64,000 bases of DNA from Pseudodesulfovibrio senegalensis. Lineage in GTDB: Bacteria; Desulfobacterota; Desulfovibrionia; Desulfovibrionales; Desulfovibrionaceae. The stretch's first letter is position 1, and every line of letters starts with the position of its first letter. Positions 9,316-17,593 of the stretch are shown piece by piece. Made by a program: the position numbers and the translations under genes. The DNA lies in assembly GCF_008830225.1 (NCBI RefSeq), contig NZ_WAIE01000004.1:271691-335690 (forward strand), written 5' to 3'. The notes under the pieces are model-generated. The model saw nothing but the letters and a program-made list of their open reading frames with translations. It was not told the DNA's origin and did not search any database.

Positions 9316-11330
9316 GCCTGATTCGGGCTATTGAACGCCGTTTCGGCGCGGCCAGCTTCCAGAACAAGATGGTGCTGTCCATGCTGGCGGGCATCATGTT
9401 CATCTCCGTGATGATCGCGCTTGTGGCGCGCTGGATTCTGGTGTCATCGCTCACGGACGAACTGGAGCAGCGCGGCAAGAGCATCGCCCATTCCATTGCG
9501 GATCGTGGGGGCGTGCACATTCTGGATGACGACATTCCCCAGCTGCTGGCCCTGATTTTCGACGAGGTGCGCTTGCAGGAACGCCGACATCTCATTTCCT
9601 ACATCATCGTCGAGGACCAGGAAGGAACCGTGCTGGCGCATACCATGACCCGCCAGCTTCCGGACGAGTTGCTTGATCACAAGCTGGCCGAGGAAGGACG
9701 CGACAGCGTGCGGCTGGTGCGGGTGGGACACACGCAGGTCTACGACATCGCCGCGCCCATCAACGAGGGGCTGTACCGCATCGGCACCGTGCACGTGGGC
9801 CTGAGCAAGACGCACATCGACAGCCTTGTTTCCAAGCTGCGCGTGGCCTTTCTGGGTTTTATTTCCGGTGTGGTGCTCATCGCCTTTTACCTTTCGCACC
9901 GGCTTTCGCGATCCATCACCCGGCCCATTCACGACCTCACGGTCATTGCCGACGAGATCAGCCGCGGCAACTTCGACACCCCCGTCAAGAACTCGGACGG
10001 CAACTGGGACCCCACCCAATGCCCGGCCTACAAGGATACGGACCTGCCGTGCTGGCATTTCGACCTGAGCTATGACCAGACCCCGGGGCACATGGCGGAC
10101 GAATACCGCAACTGCAACAGGTGCCTGTTTTACCGCAAGCGGCAGGGCGACGAGGTTGTGCAGCTGGCGGATTCGTTTCGCAACATGGTCTGGTCCATCC
10201 GGCTGTACCGCCACCGTTTGCGGGAATCCGAGGAAAAATACCGTTCGCTTTTCGATTCCGGGCCGGACCCGGTTTTCGTGGTGGATTGCTCGGACGGAAC
10301 CATTGTGGACGCCAATCCGCGCACCGAGGAGCTGTACGGGTATTCCCGCAGCGAGCTCAAGGGCATGCCGTTTGAGGCCCTTGCGGCCGAAGACGGCACG
10401 GTCTGCGCCCAGCAGCTGGACGGCGAGGGCGGGTGTGCGTATTTTCCCAAGGTCATTCACTACCGCAGGCAGGGCGAGCCGTTCTTCGTGAACATGCATG
10501 CCTGTCCCATTTCCTATCGCGGCAGGCATGCCATCATCGTGGGCGTGACCGACATCACCGAGATGATCGAAAAGGACGCCCAACTCATACAGGCCGGAAA
10601 GATGAAATCGCTGGGCGAAATGTCCGCGGGCATAGCCCATGAGCTGAACCAGCCGCTCAACGCCATCAAGATGGGCAGCGAATACCTGATGATGATGCAG
10701 GAGCAGGGCAGGGAAGTCCCCGAGAATCAACAGCGCGAGGTCATCGCGGAAATCAGCGCGCAGGTGGACCGCGTTTCGGAGATCATCAGGACTTTGCGCG
10801 GGTTCGGGCGCAAGGCCGACATGGTGCGGGAAGACGTGGATGTGAACCGGGCCGTGCAGGCAGTGCTCTCGCTGCTGCGCCGCCAGTTCGAACTGGACGA
10901 CATCCGTTTCGTGCTGGATTTCAATGAGGTCCCGCCCATACTCGCCCAATCCAACCGTCTGCAACAGGTCATCCTGAATTTGCTGACCAATGCGCGCGAC
11001 GCCATCAACGACATGAGCAGCCCGATCGCGACCAAGGCGGACCGGCGGATTACCATCCGGTCCGGCGCGGCAGACGGCCATGTCTTCGTGTCCGTGGAAG
11101 ACACGGGGCAGGGTATTCCCGAGCACGCGCGGCACAAGGTCTTCGAGCCGTTCTACACCACCAAGGAAGCCGGACATGGCATGGGGTTGGGACTTGCCAT
11201 ATCGTACGGAATCGTGAAGGATTACGGAGGGGAAATGCACATCGACAGCACGCCGGGACGCGGCACCTGTTTCCGGCTGGAATTTCCGGTCCATGAAACG
11301 GGCGCGTCCAAGAGGGAGGGACACGCGTGA
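9312..11330 (+). CDS. membrane sensor histidine kinase with Cys-rich HAMP-linked insert and PAS domain
   Basis: A 672-residue kinase. The first membrane helix is near residues 20-43 and the second near 178-200, with a periplasmic sensor between them. A HAMP region follows (SRSITRPIHDLTVIADEISRG). It is broken by an insert with cysteines at residues 237, 247, 268 and 271 (C-x9-C and CNRC), which could bind metal or an iron-sulfur cluster. Next come PAS (GPDPVFVVDCSDGTIVDANP), HisKA (GIAHELNQPLNA, phospho-His) and HATPase (DTGQGIPEHAR, GMGLGLAIS). Coupled by 4- and 1-base overlaps to the binding protein and the response regulator, it forms one three-gene sensory operon. The ligand is unknown. 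Confidence 0.9.
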   Translation: MSLIRAIERRFGAASFQNKMVLSMLAGIMFISVMIALVARWILVSSLTDELEQRGKSIAHSIADRGGVHILDDDIPQLLALIFDEVRLQERRHLISYIIVEDQEGTVLAHTMTRQLPDELLDHKLAEEGRDSVRLVRVGHTQVYDIAAPINEGLYRIGTVHVGLSKTHIDSLVSKLRVAFLGFISGVVLIAFYLSHRLSRSITRPIHDLTVIADEISRGNFDTPVKNSDGNWDPTQCPAYKDTDLPCWHFDLSYDQTPGHMADEYRNCNRCLFYRKRQGDEVVQLADSFRNMVWSIRLYRHRLRESEEKYRSLFDSGPDPVFVVDCSDGTIVDANPRTEELYGYSRSELKGMPFEALAAEDGTVCAQQLDGEGGCAYFPKVIHYRRQGEPFFVNMHACPISYRGRHAIIVGVTDITEMIEKDAQLIQAGKMKSLGEMSAGIAHELNQPLNAIKMGSEYLMMMQEQGREVPENQQREVIAEISAQVDRVSEIIRTLRGFGRKADMVREDVDVNRAVQAVLSLLRRQFELDDIRFVLDFNEVPPILAQSNRLQQVILNLLTNARDAINDMSSPIATKADRRITIRSGAADGHVFVSVEDTGQGIPEHARHKVFEPFYTTKEAGHGMGLGLAISYGIVKDYGGEMHIDSTPGRGTCFRLEFPVHETGASKREGHA

Positions 11331-12016
11331 TGCAGAAAATCTTGGTCATTGATGATGAAAAACCGACCCTGAAGATGTTCGGCCTGTTGCTGGGCGCTTT
11401 GGGCTACGAGACTCTGACCGCGGAAAACGGCCGCGAAGGCGTGGACGCGTTTCGCGAGCACCGGCCCGAGATCGTGCTCACGGACATCAAGATGCCGATC
11501 ATGGACGGCATCGAGGCCCTGCGCGAGATCAAGCGCATCGATCCCCACGCCGAGGTGGTCATCATCACCGGCCACGGCGACATGGAACTGGCCATCGAGG
11601 CCCTGAATCTGGACGCCACGGATTTCATCAACAAGCCCGTGCAGCGGCAGACCCTTGCGCAGGCCCTTGAGCGCGCAAAACAGCGTTTGGCCCTTTCCCG
11701 CAACGAGCAGACCCAGATAGCCGTGGAGCAGGACGGGGATACCGTGGTGCTGGCCTTGCGCGGCAACCTGACCGGGTTGAGTGAAAAGGCGCTGCGCAAC
11801 GGTTTTGAACAGGCCGCAAACAAGGGCGGCAAGGCCATGAAGCTGCGTTTCGACGCCAACGCCTCCATCAACGGGGCCGGGATTTCCGCGCTCGCGGAAC
11901 TGCTGACCGGCTACTGCGAAAGCGGTGGACAGGTAGCCGTGGAAGGGCTTTCCGACAATTTCCGCACTGTGTTCGACATGGTGGGCATATCTCGTCTGGT
12001 ACGCTACATTTCCTAG
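11330..12016 (+). CDS. response regulator: receiver domain fused to STAS-like domain
   Basis: A 228-residue protein. The receiver fills residues 1-120: acidic pair in VIDDE, phospho-Asp in LTDIKMP, Thr in IITGHG, Lys in INKPV. The C-terminal roughly 95 residues resemble a STAS / anti-anti-sigma domain (INGAGISALAELL, then GLSDNFRTVFDMVGISRLV), not a DNA-binding domain. ATG 11330 overlaps the kinase stop; GTG 11327 is an equally placed alternative behind GGGAGGG. Inference: phosphorylation controls a partner-switching interaction rather than binding DNA directly. No cognate anti-sigma factor lies in the window. Confidence 0.85.
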   Translation: MQKILVIDDEKPTLKMFGLLLGALGYETLTAENGREGVDAFREHRPEIVLTDIKMPIMDGIEALREIKRIDPHAEVVIITGHGDMELAIEALNLDATDFINKPVQRQTLAQALERAKQRLALSRNEQTQIAVEQDGDTVVLALRGNLTGLSEKALRNGFEQAANKGGKAMKLRFDANASINGAGISALAELLTGYCESGGQVAVEGLSDNFRTVFDMVGISRLVRYIS

Positions 12017-12031
12017 TCAGGCTGGCGATAA

Positions 12032-12360
12032 AGGCCCGATAGCGGCGTTGCTGCATAAAGACCAGATTCTCGCGTACGTTTTGTACGCGTCGTCCCTGGT
12101 CTTTTTTTGCGCCTGGCTCTCGAACTTTTCTCGCCAGCCTGCATGAATGGTTGCCCCGCCCGATAGCGGCCGTTGCTGCATAAAGACCAGATTCTCGCGT
12201 ACGTTTTGTACGTGTCGTCCCTGGTCTTTTTTTGCGCCTGGCTCTCGAACCTTTCTCGCCAGCCTGCATGAATGGTTGCCCCGCCCGATAGCGGCGTTGC
12301 TGCACAAAGACCAGATTCTCGCGTACGTTTTGTACGCGTCGTCCCTGTTCTGCTGCTGCA
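12032..12360. repeat. three tandem copies of a palindromic intergenic repeat
   Basis: Units of 124-125 bases begin at GTTGCTGC at 12047, 12172 and 12296. Each has an inner palindrome GCGTACGTTTTGTACGC. Copies 1 and 2 also have an outer stem, AAAGACCAG with CTGGTCTTT (12057-12065 with 12096-12104 in copy 1), running into Ts, so the array can act as a terminator for the sensory operon. Copy 3 lacks the right outer arm. Related copies end the window at 63797 and 63955. Confidence 0.85.
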
Positions 12361-12476
12361 TCCGCAGGATGCAGCGGCATGCCAAACGAGGAGAATGTCT
12401 CCGTCATGCGCTTTTAACGACACCTGCGTCCGGACCGCGAAGCGGGCCAGACGCAGCACAAACGGTTTTGGAGATT

Positions 12477-12508
12477 CCAAAGAACCTTTTTCCCAAAAGG
12501 TTCTTTGG
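12477..12508. terminator. perfect 14-base-pair hairpin downstream of transposase gene
   Basis: CCAAAGAACCTTTT (12477-12490) pairs perfectly with 12495-12508 across a TCCC loop, beside the 3' end of the transposase gene at 12545. It could terminate transcription from either side. Hairpins of this kind are often dispersed repeats in these genomes, which I could not check. Confidence 0.6.
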
Positions 12509-12544
12509 CCGCCGGAGGCATTCTTTTCCTACTGATTTGTCGCG

Positions 12545-13489
12545 CTAAATCCCGACTCCGGGCCGCACCAGCGCGCACAGGTAATTGTCCAGCATGGGCA
12601 ACAGGTCTTTGCCCCGGTTGTTGTATCGGAATTCCAATTCCTTGAGATAGAGCGGAAACCGCTGGCAGGAAATGCCGCGCAGCCGTTTGAGGTTGTTCAG
12701 CAGATAGCCCCAAAACGGTGTCTCGGCCTCGTCCACATGCACCTTTCCCCTGCGGCGGCGGATGCAGTCGTAGGGCAGGGTGTCGTTGCCGCAGAGCAGC
12801 AGCGTGTCGTAGTTCTTGTATTTGTCCGAATAGACCAGATGCCCGGAGCGCACGATCTTCAGGTGGAAGTTGAGATGAAAATGGAAGAGCGTTTCCGCAC
12901 GGAATCCCGGGATCAGGTCGATGAAAACCCACTGGTCGGTTTCCATGATGCCGTAGACCGGGATGGAATCCATGCGCATGCAGGCCGGGCCGCCCGTGAG
13001 CCGTGTGCCCTTGAGGTAGGAATCCAGCCGTGTGTCCGGTCCGAGAAGCTGGGCGCTGTCCGTGGCGTGGGCCAGAATGGCGAAACGGATGGCCGTGGTG
13101 GCCTTGAACGCGGTGTTGTAGGAAAGACTCAGGGTTTCCATGATTTCGGCCATGGGCGTGTCGTTTGCAAAAAGCCGCAGCAGGGTCAGCCATTGGGAGC
13201 AGTTCAGGGCGCCGTTGTCCAGCCAGCGTCCCGTGAACGGGCGAAAGGTGTACTTGCAGGCCGCGCAGCGCAGGCGGTCGTTGCTCAGGGAATAGATTTT
13301 GGCGTTGGCGCAGCGCGGACAGCGGGGCGTTTCATCCGGCCAGCACAGGGATCGCAGATACCGGCGGGCGGCCTGTTCGTCCTGCTCCAATGCGGCGCGT
13401 TCGCCGGGGGCGGGCTTGTGCGCGCCCGAGGCGGACAGAACCGGTGCGGCCGTATCGAGCGTATGGTGCGGCGTGGCCGTGTCCGGCAT
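12545..13489 (-). CDS. IS1595/ISXO2-like transposase, solitary
   Basis: 314 residues from ATG 13489, behind GGGAG. An N-terminal zinc ribbon (CPRCANAKIYSL...CAACKYTFRPFTG, about residues 50-85) is followed by an ISXO2-like DDE domain (YSDKYKNYDTLL, then FWGYLLNNLKRLRG and LKELEFRYNNR). The expected first acidic motif reads MRMDSIP. The usual IE-x-FW motif is shifted (EAETPFW), so catalytic competence is uncertain. I saw no terminal inverted repeats or target duplications at the flanks. It may be a decayed or domesticated element rather than a complete insertion sequence. Confidence 0.75.
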   Translation of the reverse strand: MPDTATPHHTLDTAAPVLSASGAHKPAPGERAALEQDEQAARRYLRSLCWPDETPRCPRCANAKIYSLSNDRLRCAACKYTFRPFTGRWLDNGALNCSQWLTLLRLFANDTPMAEIMETLSLSYNTAFKATTAIRFAILAHATDSAQLLGPDTRLDSYLKGTRLTGGPACMRMDSIPVYGIMETDQWVFIDLIPGFRAETLFHFHLNFHLKIVRSGHLVYSDKYKNYDTLLLCGNDTLPYDCIRRRRGKVHVDEAETPFWGYLLNNLKRLRGISCQRFPLYLKELEFRYNNRGKDLLPMLDNYLCALVRPGVGI

Positions 13490-13707
13490 GGTTTCTCCCT
13501 GTACGGTTTTTTGATCATCCCATGATAGGGGGCACGCACCACCCTGCCAATGAACAGGGTATTGCGCAAGGTTCGGCACCGGATTTGTTGCGTGTCCGCA
13601 TGGAGGCCGGATGTTGACGCCACGGATTTTTGGTGGTTGAGTTCCTGCGCGACATGCCGGATTGTCGCGAATTGAACGCAACAACATACCAGAGTCGGAG
13701 AAAAATA

Positions 13708-13989
13708 ATGCCGCAACGCACTGTGGAAGAGCTGGAAAAGGAACTGGGAACGCTGCTGGGATCGGACTGCCCTGCCTGCGCCGCGCAGGACATCAACGCG
13801 GCCTTGCAGGTCTCCGGCCTGCTGGAGGCAAAGGGCTTTTCCTTTGCCATGAAGGACTGCTGCCCCAAGAGCATGACCGACACCCGCTGGCGCGCCGTGT
13901 TTGCGCGTGGTGACGAGGAATACGCGGTAGAGCACGAAAGCTCGGCCAAGGCCGTGTGCGCCGCAGCCGTGGCCGCCCTGCAGGTGTAA
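13708..13989 (+). CDS. small cytoplasmic protein of unknown function
   Basis: 93 residues, starting at ATG 13708 behind CGGAG; an open frame back to 13630 is less likely. The sequence is compact and mixed alpha/beta, with cysteines in DCPACAAQD and KDCCPKS, and WRAVFARGDEEYAVEHESSA toward the end. No signal peptide or membrane helix is visible. I do not recognise the family. It is monocistronic with its own terminator (14020-14053). Confidence 0.65.
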   Translation: MPQRTVEELEKELGTLLGSDCPACAAQDINAALQVSGLLEAKGFSFAMKDCCPKSMTDTRWRAVFARGDEEYAVEHESSAKAVCAAAVAALQV

Positions 13990-14019
13990 TCATTTTTGAT
14001 CCATTGAGTTTCGACGGAA

Positions 14020-14053
14020 ACCGCGTGCCACGATCACGGCGCGCGGTTTTTTT
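14020..14053 (+). terminator. Rho-independent terminator after the 93-residue protein
   Basis: ACCGCGTGCC (14020-14029) pairs with GGCGCGCGGT (14038-14047) with one mismatch, followed by seven Ts. Confidence 0.85.
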
Positions 14054-14125
14054 GTGTCTCCCAATAGGTATTTTCATATTTATCGGCGTTTCGTTTTCGG
14101 ATAGTCTTTTGCGGTGGAGGCTCCC

Positions 14126-14737
14126 ATGGATGACGACGTTGAAATTTTCATTGCCGAGGAATACCGGACCATGGCGGCGTTTGCCGGGCCGTTGGCGGGC
14201 CGGATTTCCCGGCGGCTGCATGGACGGCCGGACTGTTTCGAATATGACGTGAAAACGGTTTCGGATTGCCCGGGGTTCATCGACGGCATGCTGGAACGCC
14301 TGCGGGAGAGCGCGTCCGAAGTTGCGGCTGCGCTCAACCGGTTGGGCGGGACCGTTGACGACGTTGCCATTGAATTGGTCATGGATGACCTTGAGCACGC
14401 CTTGAGCGAGATTCTCGATTCCGTGGACGAGGTCAAATGTGCCGAGCTTGAAGGAGCCGAAGAGGCCGGACCGCTGCTGGTTGCCGTGCAACAGCGCGTG
14501 GTGCGTGACGTGCTGCGGGTTTTGCAGACTCTTGTGGATGCGGTGAATCATCCCGAACGGTTCATGGATGCAAGCGGCGAGGACGTGGAATTGGATCTGT
14601 TTCTTGAATTGGACGTGAGCGCGGAAATGGCGGCCCTTGAGACATGGGCCGAAAGACAACAACAGACACGGCCCGGCTTCGGCTGGGGCGGGGTGTTGGC
14701 CGCCTTTGGGCTGGGCTGGTGGCTGGGCCGCAATTGA
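14126..14737 (+). CDS. acidic helical protein with C-terminal membrane anchor, unknown function
   Basis: 203 residues from ATG 14126, which sits five bases after GGAGG; an upstream in-frame GTG at 14114 overlaps that site. The protein is acidic and largely helical. It ends in a glycine/tryptophan-rich hydrophobic segment (WGGVLAAFGLGWWLGRN), suggesting a tail anchor. The family is not recognised. It converges on the Crp/Fnr gene, whose stop is only ten bases away. Confidence 0.65.
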   Translation: MDDDVEIFIAEEYRTMAAFAGPLAGRISRRLHGRPDCFEYDVKTVSDCPGFIDGMLERLRESASEVAAALNRLGGTVDDVAIELVMDDLEHALSEILDSVDEVKCAELEGAEEAGPLLVAVQQRVVRDVLRVLQTLVDAVNHPERFMDASGEDVELDLFLELDVSAEMAALETWAERQQQTRPGFGWGGVLAAFGLGWWLGRN

Positions 14738-14747
14738 CGCGAAGGAT

Positions 14748-15425
14748 TTATGCCTGCTGCATGGCCGCGAGCGCCTCGCGGTCAAGGATGCGAACGGTTT
14801 TGCCGCTGGCTTCCAGCAGGTTTTCGCGTTTGAATTTCTGGATGGTGCGCGAAAGGGTCTCCGGTGTGGTGCCCACGATCTTGGCCAGCTCGCGGTGGGA
14901 GATGGGCAGGCTGAACGGCTGGCCCGGCTCGGATTGCGACCCGGCTTCCGCGTGCAGCAGGTAGCAGGCGATGCGTTCCTGCGTGCCCAGCAGGGCCAGT
15001 GATTCGACCATGTTCATGGACTCAAGCAGGCGGGCGGAGAGGGTCTGCATGATCTTGAGCAGCAACAGCGGCTCCCTGCGGGCGAGGTCTTCCATGTCCG
15101 CGGCCGGAATGTCCGCCACCCGGCTTTCCTCCAATGCGGTCACGTTGACCGGATACGGCCTGTCCGTGAACGCGGTGCAGAAGCAGAACGGCTGTCCTTC
15201 CTCCACCAGATAGAGAATCTGCTCCTTGCCTTCCGCAGTGCTGCGGAAGATTTTTACCCGTCCCGAAAGCACGATGAAGAAGGCCTGCCTGTCGTCCGAC
15301 TGGCTGATGATACGCTCCGAGGCTTGGTACACGCGGGTGCGCGCCCTTTTTGCCAGCGCGCCCAGTGCGTCGTCGTCAAGGTCCGCGAACAGGGGGATGC
15401 CGCGCAAATGTTCATGCGTGTTCAT
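14748..15425 (-). CDS. Crp/Fnr-family transcriptional regulator
   Basis: 225 residues from ATG 15425, behind GGAAAG. An earlier in-frame start (15461) would put coding sequence over the FNR-like operator at 15448-15461, which argues for the later start. The N-terminal cyclic-nucleotide-type beta barrel (residues 10-130) carries a CFC pair but no FNR-type N-terminal cysteine cluster. The C-terminal winged helix (HRELAKIVGTTPETLSRTIQKF) is typical. It is divergent to the ferredoxin/NrfD/cytochrome operon and is the obvious candidate regulator of that operon and of itself. The signal is unknown; redox, NO or haem are possible. Confidence 0.9.
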   Translation of the reverse strand: MNTHEHLRGIPLFADLDDDALGALAKRARTRVYQASERIISQSDDRQAFFIVLSGRVKIFRSTAEGKEQILYLVEEGQPFCFCTAFTDRPYPVNVTALEESRVADIPAADMEDLARREPLLLLKIMQTLSARLLESMNMVESLALLGTQERIACYLLHAEAGSQSEPGQPFSLPISHRELAKIVGTTPETLSRTIQKFKRENLLEASGKTVRILDREALAAMQQA

Positions 15426-15447
15426 GACTTGATTCTTTCCATAAAAA

Positions 15448-15461
15448 TTGACGGTTATCAA
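15448..15461. promoter_or_regulatory. FNR-like palindrome in the divergent promoter region
   Basis: TTGAC-GGTT-ATCAA matches the FNR/HcpR-type pattern TTGAY-N4-RTCAA. It lies between the Crp/Fnr gene and the cytochrome operon, about 77 bases before the latter's start codon. Confidence 0.6.
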
Positions 15462-15476
15462 TGCACTAACGCCATG

Positions 15477-15492
15477 AGGCAGGTATGGTGCA
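15477..15492 (+). promoter_or_regulatory. possible sigma-54 promoter of the ferredoxin/NrfD/cytochrome operon
   Basis: AGGCAGGTATGGTGCA has GG and GC exactly ten bases apart, with GGCA and TGCA as in the -24/-12 consensus. The flanking matches are imperfect, and no enhancer-like palindrome was seen close by. Confidence 0.35.
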
Positions 15493-15537
15493 GGTACTCA
15501 TGTGTGACAATCGTGTTTGAATAGGGAGGAGATAATC

Positions 15538-16440
15538 ATGAGCATTCCCCGCAGAAAGTTTTTGGGGGCGCTGGGGGCCGCAGGCATGGCCGTCGCGATG
15601 CCCGGCAAGGCGCAGGCGTGGGAGTCCAAGGCTCCGCCGGACCCGTTCGGGTGTCTGGTGGACCTGACCCGTTGCGTCGGCTGCCGCAAGTGCGAGCAGG
15701 CCTGCAACGAGGTCAACAAGCTGCCCGAGCCCGAGACAAAATTTGACGACCTGACCATCCTCGACGCCAAACGCCGACCCGATGACAAGGTCTATACCGT
15801 GATCAACCGGTATTACCCGGGCCGCATGGACGACAGGAACAAGCTCGCGCCCACGTTCGTGAAGGTGCAGTGCATGCACTGCCAGGACCCGGCCTGCGTT
15901 TCGGCCTGCATTACGGGCGCGCTTTCCAAGCGTCCCGACGGTGCGGTGCATTACGACGTGAGCAAATGTATCGGCTGCCGCTATTGCATGGCGGCATGTC
16001 CCTTTGAAATTCCCGCCTACGAGTACCACGACCCGATCACGCCGCAGGTGCGCAAGTGCACCTTCTGTTTCGACCGGCTGGAAAAGGGCCAGAAACCCGG
16101 CTGCGTTTCCATCTGTCCGGTGGAGGCCATCACTTTTGGCAAGCGCGACAAGGTGCTGGAGCTGGCCAAGGGCCGCATCAGCCGCGATCCGGCGCGGTAC
16201 GTGGACCACGTGTATGGAGAAAAGGAAGTGGGCGGCACGAGCTGGCTGTACATTTCCGGCGACGACTTCGGCAAGGTCGGTTTCCAGAACTTGCCCGCGC
16301 GGCCCATGCCCCAGACCTCGGAAACGATTCAGCACGCGCTGTTCAGTTATCTGTGGTCGCCGCTGGCCCTGTTCGGTCTGCTGGGCGCGGTCATGGGATA
16401 CACCTCCCGCAAGCACAAGGAGGAAGACCATGACGCATAA
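15538..16440 (+). CDS. Tat-exported 4Fe-4S ferredoxin subunit, HybA-like, with C-terminal anchor
   Basis: 300 residues from ATG 15538 behind AGGGAGGA. A Tat signal ([13 protein letters not shown]) is followed by ferredoxin repeats ([64 protein letters not shown]), enough for four [4Fe-4S] clusters. A hydrophobic helix near the C-terminus ([18 protein letters not shown]) anchors it, as in HybA. It overlaps the NrfD gene by 11 bases. Inference: it wires a periplasmic cytochrome to the quinone pool through the membrane subunit. Confidence 0.93.
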   Translation: MSIPRRKFLGALGAAGMAVAMPGKAQAWESKAPPDPFGCLVDLTRCVGCRKCEQACNEVNKLPEPETKFDDLTILDAKRRPDDKVYTVINRYYPGRMDDRNKLAPTFVKVQCMHCQDPACVSACITGALSKRPDGAVHYDVSKCIGCRYCMAACPFEIPAYEYHDPITPQVRKCTFCFDRLEKGQKPGCVSICPVEAITFGKRDKVLELAKGRISRDPARYVDHVYGEKEVGGTSWLYISGDDFGKVGFQNLPARPMPQTSETIQHALFSYLWSPLALFGLLGAVMGYTSRKHKEEDHDA

Positions 16441-17593
16441 GCCGTACCCCGTGGACAGGCCGTTCTGGACCCCGGGCACCTATGTCATGCTGGTGTTCAT
16501 GATTGCGGCCGCCCTGACGCTGGTGGTTCGCTACACCTTTGGTCTGGCCGCTGTCACCAACCTGAACAACCACTACCCGTGGGGCATCTGGATCGGGCTG
16601 GACGTGGCCTCGGGCGTAGCCCTTGCCGCGGGCGGATTCACCACCGCGTTTCTGGCCCACATCCTCGGCCGCCACTATTACGAGGCCGTGACCCGGCCCG
16701 CGCTGCTGACCGCCGCACTGGGCTACACCTTCGTGGCCATCGCGGTGTTCGTTGACATCGGGCGTTCGTGGGCCATCTGGAAACCCATCGTCTACCAGAA
16801 CCACAACTCGGCCCTGTTCGAGGTGGCCATGTGCGTGATGACGTATGTGACCGTGCTCTGGATCGAGTTCATCCCGGTTCTTGCCGAACGCCTCGGGAAA
16901 AAGATTCGCCTGCTGGCCTTTTTGAACCGCATTCTGGACAAAACCATGTGGGTGTTCATCATCCTCGGCGTGGTGTTGTCCTGCATGCACCAGTCCAGCC
17001 TCGGAACCCTGCTGGTCATCGCGCCCACCAAGGTTTCGCCGCTCTGGCACACGCCGCTCATGCCGCTTCTGTTCCTGACCTCGGCCTTTGCCGTGGGCTA
17101 TCCCATGGTCGTGGTGGAAACGACCATAGCCACGTCGTCGCTGAAGCTGGATTCCGAAATGAACGTGCTCGGCCCGCTCTCGCGCATCACCATCCTGCTT
17201 CTGGGCATCTACATGGCCATCAAGGTGGGCGACCTGATCGCCCGGGGTGCCTATGTGACCCTGCTGGACGGCTCGGCCCAGAGCAATTCGTTCCTTGTGG
17301 AAGTGGTGCTGGGCGTCATTGTGCCGTGGGTCATGCTGCTGTTCCCGGCGGTGCGCCGTTCGCGCAAGCTGCTGTTCTCCGCAGCGTTCATGATCGTGGC
17401 CGGGGTCATGCTGAACCGGTTCAACGTGTTCGTGGTCTCGTTCAAGGCCCCGTATGCGTCGCATCCCTATTATCCGGCCATCGGCGAGGTGCTGGTCACC
17501 GCCGGAGCCGTGGCTACCATCTTCTTCCTGTACCGGGTGTTCGTGACCTTCTTCCCGGTGCTCTCCGCCCAAAAGCAGGAGGTTTCCCAATGA
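16430..17593 (+). CDS. NrfD/HybB-type quinone-interacting membrane subunit
   Basis: 387 residues from ATG 16430, behind AAGGAGG. About ten hydrophobic helices are evident, with [22 protein letters not shown] and [22 protein letters not shown] characteristic of the NrfD/HybB family (PF03916), which exchanges electrons with menaquinone. It is translationally coupled to the ferredoxin upstream and to the multihaem cytochrome downstream (ATGATG at 17590). Together the three encode a membrane redox complex comparable in plan to Hmc- or Hyb-type complexes. Confidence 0.93.
   Translation: MTHKPYPVDRPFWTPGTYVMLVFMIAAALTLVVRYTFGLAAVTNLNNHYPWGIWIGLDVASGVALAAGGFTTAFLAHILGRHYYEAVTRPALLTAALGYTFVAIAVFVDIGRSWAIWKPIVYQNHNSALFEVAMCVMTYVTVLWIEFIPVLAERLGKKIRLLAFLNRILDKTMWVFIILGVVLSCMHQSSLGTLLVIAPTKVSPLWHTPLMPLLFLTSAFAVGYPMVVVETTIATSSLKLDSEMNVLGPLSRITILLLGIYMAIKVGDLIARGAYVTLLDGSAQSNSFLVEVVLGVIVPWVMLLFPAVRRSRKLLFSAAFMIVAGVMLNRFNVFVVSFKAPYASHPYYPAIGEVLVTAGAVATIFFLYRVFVTFFPVLSAQKQEVSQ

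Noticed and set aside
12032..12360. CRISPR array
   Set aside because: Units of about 125 bases are repeated nearly whole, without unique spacers of regular length, and each is itself palindromic.
12017..12480. Leftward open frames with repeated peptides over the repeat array
   Set aside because: They arise from the tandem DNA repeats and have no start signals.
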